From NCBI RefSeq assembly GCF_000003605.2, contig NW_003120953.1, positions 186,957 to 216,149 of the forward strand: a DNA stretch of 29,193 nt, read 5' to 3'. The translations under genes and the position numbers were made by a program. Source of the DNA: Saccoglossus kowalevskii (lineage: Eukaryota > Hemichordata > Enteropneusta > Harrimaniidae). The notes beneath the pieces were generated by a model. The model ran no database searches and was not told the origin of the DNA. It saw nothing but the letters and a program-made list of their open reading frames with translations. This document shows, piece after piece, positions 13,561 through 23,800 of the stretch (the first letter of the stretch is position 1; each line of letters starts with the position of its first letter).

Positions 13561-13697
13561 TCATCGAGTGCCTTCCAATTCTTCATCCAAATCCCCCGCT
13601 GTGTTCTTTATGCTTCCCTGGCACACGTCCACAGTATAGGCACATTTAATACTGCCTGCTTCTAAAACGAAATCGTCACAATCCGGACAAATTTGGC
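13561..13697 (-). CDS. Possible terminal exon of an unrecognised gene
   Basis: On the minus strand a pyrimidine-containing acceptor (CACCTTCTAAAGCAG) is followed by 45 codons ending in TGA. The product is cysteine-containing (CPDCDDFVLEAG, then KCAYTVDVC) and ends in an acidic tail (DLDEELEGTR). Composition looks protein-like, and the frame is also open upstream to an ATG at 13767. I do not recognise the family and found no matching upstream exon with the right phase (the exon needs one base from its predecessor). Chance is a real alternative. Confidence 0.25.
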
Positions 13698-13960
13698 CTG
13701 CTTTAGAAGGTGAAAAACACCCCCCTTTCCTGCTAAATTTGGAACGCACATGGGGTAGTAACAGCATATAGAGTGACCCCCGGGGACACGAGTCATGATA
13801 ATTCTTGGATAAGTCACGTCATAATGACCATATCCATATCCACTAATAATACTCATGGGCGTTTGTGAAAATGATAATACTGCTGCCAACCATGGGGTCC
13901 GAAGGAAAGAGTGCAATCGAACGAAGCAACATGTTGTCGCTGATAACATAGATATTATAA

Positions 13961-13974
13961 GCGCCCTCTATGGC
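13961..13974 (-). promoter_or_regulatory. CTCF-like core motif, reverse strand
   Basis: On the minus strand this reads GCCATAGAGGGCGC, 11 of 14 matches to the CTCF core. The same CATAGAGGGCGCT string recurs at 27597-27609. Confidence 0.2.
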
Positions 13975-14303
13975 ATACAACAACTGCACGCCGTGCACAA
14001 ATATTATTCAGATTATTCTAATGAAATACAATGCATTGCAAATCTAATATTCAAAATATACAACAACAATTCTTCAACGAACTATTCTATGAGCGTGAAC
14101 GGTGGTAAATGTATTCACATGAATGCGAAAACGTCACCGCCGGCTCACGCTATAATTATTCCCGGGTATTTTTCCAAACTACGGGACAGGAAATACGAAA
14201 TATTTGTGGTCGTACTTTTTGAAATCCTGTAGGTGGGGAAAATGACTGATTGTAGACTTTTTGTGAACTGCCTTCTGATTTTTTTCACCAAACTTGACCT
14301 TTG

Positions 14304-14648
14304 TTAAATTACTTTATAAAACTGAGAACCCGGTGTACAAATGATTCTCGGCTTGTTTCTTCCCACGATCACGCCGTCGATAGGCCACTTGACAATAAGA
14401 TTTGTTTTAACCCCATGACTTGGTCCAACCCACTTTGGTAAACTAAACTGACCGGCCTCTTGAAGTTTCACAATATTAGTGAAAGCTTTTGATGTCGCAC
14501 GAATATCAGATATTTCGTATCCAGTCATTCGCCCCACATACGGAAATATAACTATAGATAGCGATGAAAATACTATGTGACATATTATCGACAACTGATC
14601 GAAGCATGGAACGATCGCTTCCGGTGAACTCAACCACGAATATTTCAT
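14304..14648 (-). CDS. Unrecognised open reading frame, 114 codons
   Basis: An uninterrupted minus-strand frame from an ATG at 14648 to TAA. Residues about 20-40 are hydrophobic (a possible membrane segment); the rest is mixed, with a stretch QFSLPKWVGPSHGVK and then WPIDGVIVGRNKPR. Alternatively the upstream CATCGCTATCTATAG could be an intron acceptor, with the exon starting at 14551. I recognise no family. A frame of this length is expected about once by chance in a window of this size and composition, so this is only a candidate. Confidence 0.2.
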   Translation of the reverse strand: MKYSWLSSPEAIVPCFDQLSIICHIVFSSLSIVIFPYVGRMTGYEISDIRATSKAFTNIVKLQEAGQFSLPKWVGPSHGVKTNLIVKWPIDGVIVGRNKPRIICTPGSQFYKVI

Positions 14649-15000
14649 TTAGATTAAAATTTTAATAATTCGTCAAGATTTGGTAGAATGTTGACTAAGC
14701 TTGGGGCTCGAATTCGATCATTCTCAGTCGTCTTAGATATATTATTTGTTAGATAACCCGGTCTTAGCCATTTCTGACAGTATTATTCACATTAGTATAT
14801 TTTTTTTTTATTTTAGTATATTTATTTATTTATCACAAAGCAAAAGGCCATTGGCCCAAAGAGCAAATACAGTTTCACTTAACAATTGTAACAATAGAGA
14901 AAACACAAATCATTTAAGTTCTGCTTTTCATGGCGAAATAAACATAACACATTGTTATATATCGTGACGAACATAACTGTTAATTTCCTCTATGTTGCAA

Positions 15001-16416
15001 TACCTATCGTACCGACAACAGTACCCATCTCAAAAGTACTTTAAAATGTTATAGACCTAAGACTCAATGCATATCTTTCGAACCACTACAGTCCGCTTAT
15101 AGACAGTTCCACAACACAGAAACGGCACTCCTCAAAGTTCACAATGACATGTTAACCTCACTTGATGCAGGAAAATATGTCATCCTCGTTCTGTTAGATT
15201 TATCAGCCGCTTTTGACACTATGGACCACGCTATTCTTCTTGGTCGTCTATCCCCTTTGGGCATACATGATCTTGCCCTGCAATGGCTATCTTCATATGT
15301 AATAGACAGACATCAATCTATCACGGTGACCATAAATGGGCTCTACTTATCCTAAACTCTTCTTCACTGTGGCGTACCCAAGGGTCAGTACTCGGACCAC
15401 TATTATTCTCACTATATATTGCTCCACTCGTTCAAATCATTCGTCAACATAATCTTGAATTTCACCAATATGCCGATGATAATCAACTGTATTTAGCATT
15501 CACCAGAGCCAACACTTCAAATGCAGTTACACAAATGGAACATTGTCTACATGACATCAAGAAGTGGATGACACTCAACAATGGAAAAACAAAAGTTTTG
15601 CTCATTCGATCCAAATTTGACCATACTCCTAGCCCTGTCAGCAGTATCCATGTTAATTCTACAGTTATTGGTCCAGTCACAGCTGCACGCAACCTTGGAT
15701 TTATAAACTGGAACCCTTTGTGTCAGCAAAATTTGCCTATTAAAATGCAGGAAATAGCGTTTCAGAGGGTCTAGATTTCAAAATAAAGGTCGCGCTTCGG
15801 TGCGAGGTTGGTCAGCAGATTTCGCCCCCTCGTGCAAAATTTCATGCCGGCGCCTCTGATAATACTCTTCAATTCAAAAAACATATTATCAACACTTGCC
15901 GAAGTATTTACTTCAACATTAGATGTATAGGACAAATTCGACAGTACTTTTCTACAGAAACTTGCCTCAAGCTGATTCATTCAACTCTTGTCGCTAAACT
16001 GGACCACTGCAATGCCCTGCTATATGGCTTACCAACTGCACAACTAAATCTGTTGCAAAGAGCCCAGAATAGCACAAAAAAGTTTGATCATATAAAACCA
16101 ACATTTGCACTGGCTTCCAGTCACTTACAGAATCCAATTCAAAATACTCCTCATTACTTACAAAGCCCTACATCAGTTGGCTCCACCATACATTTCGAAT
16201 CTGAATCAGCAAAGTAATCCTTGTAGAATTCTTCGCTCTAGCAACTGGCAATTACTCAAAGTACCAGCAACCAGACTTGAACCATATGGTGAACGATCAT
16301 TCTCACATTCATCTTCTTCACTATGGAATCATCTATCAAATGACATTCGTACAGCCCCAAATGTTAACACATTCAAATCCTGATTGAAAAGTCATCCGTT
16401 TCATCAAGCATTATAA
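15001..16416 (+). mobile_element. Decayed CR1/L2-type LINE, 5'-truncated reverse transcriptase
   Basis: Fragments of a non-LTR retrotransposon ORF2 in order: LQSAYRQFHNTETALL (near 15088), RT motif with LLDLSAAFD (15194-15217), QGSVLGPLLFSLY (15379-15417), the catalytic YADD (15469-15480), a KLIHSTLVAKLDHCNALLYG block (near 15970-16030) and the C-terminal HWLPVTYRIQFKILL block (16108 onward), ending in TAA at 16414. The reading frame shifts near 15350 and near 16100, stops interrupt it, and the endonuclease part is missing. The order and spacing match CR1/L2-like elements. It is not mobile on its own. Confidence 0.9.
15706..15857. mobile_element. Foreign segment nested in the LINE
   Basis: The LINE reads RNLGFI up to about 15705 and resumes with DNTLQFKKHI at 15858, exactly where family members are continuous. 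The roughly 150 bases between carry stops, are richer in GC and contain TTTCAGAGGGTCTAGATTTC followed by a CGCTTCGGTGCGAGG run. This looks like a fragment of another repeat inserted after the LINE. Borders are accurate to a few bases and no clear target duplication is visible. Confidence 0.6.
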
Positions 16417-17593
16417 ACTCTATATTATTACAACACAGTTTATTGATGTTGGACACTACGAACACCAAAGAACGCATTCCACAAATATTCTTTCTAAGGT
16501 CAAAGAAACAAACACCAACCAATAATAGGACTACGTAAAATGGTATTGAAAAAATGGGAATAAAACGGAAATATACAACGATTTTTCCGTCGCACAACGT
16601 AACCCGTCCACGATATATATAGTAAACGTGATCATATTCTCCCATTTGATATTCATATCAATACTATTTTTTTCCATTTTTGCCCAAACGTGTTATATTC
16701 TCCTAAAATGCAAGTTTAGTGATACTGACTACGGAGAATTATTTGAATTATTAACAATTATCGAAAGCGCATGATAAAGTGACTACCAAATGTATTCGAT
16801 TTTTCGATCTGAAATAGTTCCCAGTGCCTGACCACTGAACCGTTAGAAACTCAAATTATTCTACAAACTCTGTTGTACGCTTTTTTTCTATGATCATACA
16901 TACATGCCAGTGTGAGACACGGCAAAGAGTTTGACAAAATTTGAATTGTAATTTCTGTAAACATAGACAACATGCACGATTATCGTATTAAATTTGACTG
17001 TCTACAATACACATGTTTTATTTAGAACAATTCGAATTCAAAACTGCTGTTTAACTAAATAGCAATGATAGATGTCTCTTTACAGATATATTAAATGAAT
17101 TGCCTGTGCCAATTATTACCTAGAATGTTCATTGGAGATCGCCTGGAGACATGTGTTGACCTAGCGATGGATACTCATTCATTTGTGTTTCCTCAAATTA
17201 CCAATAAATTACCTATCCTAGTTGCTGGTTAGGGAACTGTCCACCTGGAAACCCGGTGAAGGAGACGATTCTTTTTGGGTTTCTGATGAAATACCAACCA
17301 AAGCGTTACCAGAATCTGATGCAATTCACAGGTCAATCGCGCAACTGGAAATCGCGGTACAGCTTATGCACTACCATATTCGCCTATATCTTAACTTTCA
17401 GATGATATACAGGTTGTTATAGTTACCGGTAATGTTTTCTGCGTTTTACACCCCTTTTGCTACTGTTGCTGAGTCTAGAGCCATCTGCGACCAACTTCCC
17501 TTTGTATTAAACTTATTTTCAGGGACTTCTTTGCTAAGATTATACATAACATAATATATATATATATATATAACATATTCGTAATTTTTCTCT
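16417..17593. other. Non-coding stretch between LINE and SMYD4
   Basis: AT-rich, with a TA repeat at 17554-17572. One 66-codon plus-strand frame at 17222-17422 follows an acceptor-like TTACCTATCCTAG but lacks a good donor and any recognisable domain, so I do not call it a gene. Confidence 0.5.
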
Positions 17594-17599
17594 TTTATT
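17594..17599 (-). terminator. SMYD4 polyadenylation signal
   Basis: AATAAA on the minus strand, about 100 bases past the SMYD4 stop codon, gives a short 3' untranslated region. Cleavage is expected some 10-30 bases further on, close to the TA repeat. Confidence 0.7.
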
Positions 17600-17699
17600 G
17601 AATTACAGGTAATTTGGTAAAACATTATTAAGAAAGTACTATTAGTATGACAATGGTTTACATACTAAAAAAACATTGCAGGATTGAAATTTTACCAAT

Positions 17700-17835
17700 C
17701 TACTGATCTTTATAGTCTTTTAGCACAGCCTTCATTTGTAGCAGTTCCTTGACATCAGAGTGGTTTTCACCATAGTGATCAGATATTATCTTCACGGCTT
17801 TGTCGATAACACCGAGGCCCTCTGTCACATTTTTA
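17700..17835 (-). CDS. SMYD4: SMYD4 last exon
   Basis: A 136-bp terminal exon (acceptor TTTTATCTGTACAG) encoding VTEGLGVIDKAVKII, a final helix KELLQMKAVLKDYKDQ and the TAG stop. It aligns with the vertebrate EALSTIQKAEEVL and ELQKMKSCL segments; the vertebrate tail after this point is absent. Confidence 0.95.
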
Positions 17836-20800
17836 CTGTACAGATAAAATAAGAACTAATTATTTGCCAAGGTGTGCAATAATGCAAAAGTAGATCTTTA
17901 GTTAAATCAAGCAATATCATGTACTGAATCAAATCTGAGGAATGGTTCATGTCTAATGGGAGTAACTGATGCACATACACGTCTTACGATCGTTGTGATG
18001 ACATACATTGGATAAAATTTGCAATATGAACTCGATTAAAACGTGTTTCTATATAGGTTTGCCTAAACTCAATTACAATGCAATTCAACATAGAATTGCG
18101 TTTTAATTCAAGTTTAATTAATAATTAATTAGTTTAATTAATAAAAGTTGAATATCTTGTTAGGAGTAATAAAGGGGGTAGGTATAAATTTGATTAAATA
18201 TTAAATTAAATATAAATTATGAAAATATTGAAGGTTGTCACTTGGTAGGTCTGTCGTCACTTGGTTGACACCACAAACGTTGACACACACACACAGTAAA
18301 CTCAAAGTACACATGCCAATTTACTTACCAATTAAAGAGAATTTGTGCCAACTTATATAATTCATGTCCAATTTCAATACTGTCTTCGCCATACAAGATA
18401 ATATTGCTTTTTATACTCAGTTTCAGATACTTGGCAGCATAATGATAATTACCTATAAAAACAATTATTATATACATTGCGTACAATGACATTCTGAAAA
18501 TATCACACGATTTCGGCATGTGCTGCGAATGGGTGGATACCAAACTTACCAAATGAAGCATAACATAGCGCTAGACAGTCTTCTGTTTCTGCCAATTCTT
18601 TGTTGTGTTTGTAAAGCACCGACTGCTGTATTTTATAGGCTTTGTGAAGAGTTGACAGACACTCTATAAATGTGAATACAATGATCTTAAAATTAGATCG
18701 ATCACCCAAGCTTCATTTGAAGTTGGATTTGTTAATCCTGAATTTTTGCTGTACACATTAAATGTGATTGGTTAATGCTGAGCCATGATCTACACAACAA
18801 GTGTGATTGGTTAATGCTGAGCACATGATCTACACAGCAAGTGTGATTGGTTAATGCTGAGCACATGATCTACATGACAAGTTAGATTGGTTAATGCTGA
18901 GCACATGATCTACACAACAAGTGTGATTGGTTAATGCTGAGCCATGATCTACACAACAAGTGTGATTGGTTAATGCTGAGCAAATGATCTACACAGCAAG
19001 TGTGATTGGTTAATGCTGAGCACATGATCTACATGACAAGTAAGATTGGTTAATGCTGAGCCATGATCTACACAACAAGTGTGATTGGTTAATGCTGAGC
19101 ACATGATCTACACAGCAAGTGTGATTGGTTAATGCTGAGCACATGATCTACATGACAAGTAAGATTGGTTAATGCTGAGCACATGATCTGCACAACAAGT
19201 GTGATTGGTTAATGCTGAGCCATGATCTACACAACAAGTGTGACTGGTTAATGCTGAGCACATGATCTACATGACAAGTAAGATTGGTTAATGCTGAGCA
19301 CATGATCTACACAACAAGTGTGATTGGTTAATGCTGAGCCATGATCTACACAACAAGTGTGATTGGTTAATGCTGAGCACATGATCTACATGACGTATGT
19401 GATTGGTTAATGCTGAGCACATGATTTTATTTCTGATATTAATCCGGCATTAGTTTCAACAATTTTTTTACAGCCTGAATATATTGTACTTTATTCTTTT
19501 GCTGTTCTGTAATCACAGACACTTTCTAAATGAATGGATTTTCTGATGTCTAATTTCTCTAGTGACAATATGAAGATTCACAAAAAAAAAAAAAATATGA
19601 ATGAATTATGCGCATAAATTTTCATGCCTTACATCATCATATATTCTTACCTTTCACTTTGTTTTTGTCACCAATCAAAGTTTTTCCCACACGAAATAGT
19701 TGTCTGGCATTCTCAATTTTCTAGCGTGAAAAATAACAGTGTAAATTGAATTAAAATAAAATACCTTGCAACAATTTCTTGTTTCAAGACAAATAATCGT
19801 TAGCATATATATAACAATACTTGCTCTATTATTATCTCATGCACATAGGTCGACAGAGATGTGTTTATTGTCAAAATTATATGGATCCAGTACACAATAA
19901 ATCCATTTTTTCGGGTTTATGTGTCTTTCTATTTGAGAATCTCATCTAATAGAGCAAATATTAAAGTTGTAGAACCCCAGCATGTATTCAAATACAAATA
20001 AGTTTCTAAGTATCAGGTCATTACTGTAAAGTACTTTATTTTCACTGATGGAATGAATTAGTGAAAATAAAAGTAAGCGAAAATCCTTTTCTCTGTATAC
20101 TTTCAAATAAAAATATCGGTCAGGTTAAACTCCCTACAAAACAGCTGAAAATTAAATTAATTCTTGACTTTCAAGTAATCGTTTTTCCAGAAAAATGATA
20201 ATGGTAGAGGACCTATTAAAAAACCTGTATGATAGCGGCGTTCATTGTCGAGAGTGGGGTTTAATTAATACAACATCGTAAACACCAGATTAGCATCACG
20301 TGAAAAACGTATTATTTCTAGATTTGGAACAAAAAGCCATATGCCAATGGAATCAAGACAAGAAATCTTTGTGAAAAATGCAAAAGTGAATTGCTACTGC
20401 ATGTATAACAGTTTTGTATAGTGTGGCCGCACTTACTCCATATTTTACAATTGTAATGCTCCAAGAAAATTACATTTAGTTCATCAGTTTTGTGCACTAC
20501 TGATAGTTATGCTACGCTCTTAAGGAATTTGCGAAATTCTGAGACGTATTCATGATGATACGCCTCGGTGTATTTTAGGGTGTTGATCAGTATTGCATTT
20601 GTAGAATGTTTTGCCTTTTTACATAGTCGATTCACAATTTACCGGTAAATGGTATGTATTACTATACTACGCTCATGGAAATTTTCAGTTGTTTCATGTA
20701 ACATGGTCTGTAAGTAATATTTAAAACGAGAATAGAAACCAAATTTTTTTTGATAAATAGAAGCAGTAGGGCTTTGCACTGTTTGTATCAGTCACTATGA

Positions 20801-23800
20801 ATGGCAGTCATTTAAAAAATTTGTTTGATTAACATACAGCTACAATATGAATGTGGAATTTGAGAAATCTCATTATTTCCAAAATATCATGGTATCTACA
20901 AATGACAAACATCTTGTATGTGAATGTAAATTTCCAATTGAAAACATGTGACGAAAGCAATCGTTCAAAACATGTCGCAGATTTAAAGGGTACCATGAAT
21001 ATCTGAAATTATGCTTCTACAAGGGCTTGATCACAGTTAATTTTTTACTGAAACAGCTATGTGGCAGCCATCTTGAATCGGAACTTGGTTTTATGTCTAA
21101 TGTATATATGAAATTTGAAAATAATCAGTGCAACATGCTAGAGGCATGGCTCAGGAATATTTATACTGTAATATTCAAAACAAAATGGTAGCCAGTTAGC
21201 AATTTTGATTCTGATTTGCAAAACACTGGAACAATTACCATGTATTAAAACAAAATGACCACCAGTTATGCAGCCAAATCAAAATATAATGCAAGTCTGA
21301 ATCAAATCTGCTTAAGTTTGACTGAGATCTAGCCCTGAAAAGAAAGAAATGCTTGACTTGAATTTTTAGTGCTAAAATGGCCGCCATGCATCCATCTGGA
21401 ATTGGATCATGACAGTAATGCATTAAGACCTGCTGTATGATGTATCTGTGAAGCGTGAGCATGATCAGATGCATGCACAGAGATGAATCAACATGTACCG
21501 GTACAAGTCCACATTTGCGAACGATTCCCTCACCGGAGTCACCATAGGAATCTATAGGTAGTCAACCTTCTGTAATATTGTCTTGATCTAACACAGTATA
21601 AATGTTTCATAAGAGATGCATAATGGTTACAGGAAAGCTATCGCTACACAACAGGTGGTTATATTACCTCATCAGTTTCTCCAAGCTTCCAACTATGATG
21701 ACAATCAAAATTACAACACTGTCCCGTTACTTCAGGGGTTTGATAAACGCCACTCATATCGCTGCACCGTGGACAACGCAAAGCGCCTGAAGGGGTTATG
21801 GCCTCCTGGGGTATGCCGCAAAACATGCATTTGCATGTGAAGTAATACTGGTCCCGTAGCACTTTCAGTCTCTCATCTCGAAACATGTCGGACACGCGTG
21901 GACCTGCATATAGAAAAGAAGCAGCCAATGCATGTATTGATAATGATTTGGAAAAGACTTAAGACAACTTAAGGTTGTATTGTTGGCTAAATTTCAACAC
22001 TGAGTAACAAATCTGAAAGTTACAACGTTTGTGAGTTATACTCATCAAAACCTATCCTTCTGATTTATGTCTTGTCTTTATTAAAAGATCTCCAGAGCAA
22101 AGGTTTTAAAATTGTTCTCTATGCAATGAACAGGTTATTGGGGATGAATTTCATATATTACTCGCATGTAAAAATAGTCAGATTGTACAAGGCGTACTAA
22201 ATTTGAAGCTGAATTAGCAATTTATGATGACAACATTTGCAACTCTTGAGAAATTTAAGTGCTTGCTAGGCACTAAAGATAGCTTTATTGTCAATTGCTT
22301 CGGAATTTTTTTTTTTTATTCATTTTATTTCTAAGCTTTAGTTAGTCTATTTTTTTTCTTGACCATTGATTTATTGTATGTTCTTTTTCATTCATACAAA
22401 TGTCAAATAAAATATCTATCAATCTGTTAATCTTGCCATGAACTGCTTTTTTAAATTTTGTCTTGGATGCATTCTCAATGAAATTAATTTAGGAAGTAAG
22501 TAGTGTTCAAAATTTGCTTGGATGCTGCTGAAACACTCGTCTTATAAATTCAAAAGGGAAGGTGGCTATTTGCTTTACAACGAACAACGTGAGAACCTGA
22601 TTTTCATCTCAACAATTCTTATCCTCATCACAGATTTTGATTTTGTGCAACTGGTCCATCTTTGACTATTAAACAAAGATTCACGCGCGTGATTCGGAGA
22701 TCTGCTGACGCCATAAGATGCTGAAAGCTCGTGTAACTGCACACATTATTTGCTTGACGTGCCGAAGTCATCAAACATAATTCCTGCCAACAATGCAACA
22801 TTGATTAGGGAACACTTTCTCGATTACTGGAACAACTAATATGAACATTTAGACTTACCATAGCAATGCAAGACCTCGCCTCCTTTTTTTATCATTTCAG
22901 TAGCTCGGATTGTCAACTGGTTTCCATCGTAACTGAAACAAGAGTGTCAATTATATCATATTTTTATATTAGTAGCATATTTGAGTAAATTACGAATGTG
23001 TTTCTATGGTCAAAATATGCAATAAATTTTAATGATTCAGTATACATCAAATGCAATTGGAGATTTGCTTCTAATGCATTAGTTGACTTTCTGTCAACTC
23101 AACAAAATATGATTTTTATCGTAATATCTTTTAATTATAAATATCTTTTAATAGCACAAGTGAGGCAAATATCTTCTGTATTTAGAAAACTCACCCTGCG
23201 ATAACATTAGGAGTACAGCTATGGTTCAACATAGATGCGGTGCCGTACACAGCAACAGCGATTCTTATCTGTTGCGTAGTAGCCACAAAGCTAGTGGAGG
23301 AATCAGTTTTAGTGGCCACTTCAGTCACAGCGTGCACATTGCATCGCAACTGCAACAAGTGATGCAGCAACACACTCGCTACTGCCTTCTCTGCATCACC
23401 GAGAGACAGTTTTTGTTCAGCTGCAAGGAATTTGTTACTATCATTGCTGCATACAGTTGTATTGTCTTGGGAAGTATTACGATCACGATCAGCATCAGTA
23501 GCGTCCAAAGTATGTCTGCTCGGTGCGCTACCATTTATTTGAGATTCATCCTCTGAAGGCGATCTATTAGATTTATTTTCAGCCTCCGCTGCTTCAGTCA
23601 TTTTCATTGCTTCAGTATCTGCCAACAAATCATCGACGTCATCAGAGGGTGATATTAATTTCGTTACCAGCGTTGATAGGAGTATCGACGTCTGCAAATT
23701 ACACAAAAACACACTCAGTATATGTTCACTCTCACAATTACCCATAATGCTTCACACATCTGGGAAGTGTGCACATGATTTGTGTTTTCCACCCATAAAT

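Noticed and set aside
13855..14232. 125-codon plus-strand frame
   Set aside because: It is asparagine- and tyrosine-rich as expected from AT-rich DNA, without a domain or splice context, and frames of this length can occur by chance in the window.
15483..15980. Minus-strand frames opposite the LINE
   Set aside because: They are antisense shadows of the reverse transcriptase fragment and its insertion.
17222..17422. 66-codon plus-strand frame after an acceptor-like site
   Set aside because: It has no start ATG, a weak or absent donor, no domain, and lies opposite to and just past the end of SMYD4.
18764..19426. CRISPR-like array
   Set aside because: Units are directly tandem without unique spacers, and the DNA is clearly eukaryotic with introns; it is a minisatellite.
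23221..23556. 111-codon plus-strand frame
   Set aside because: It is the antisense shadow of the large SMYD4 exon 23195-23691.
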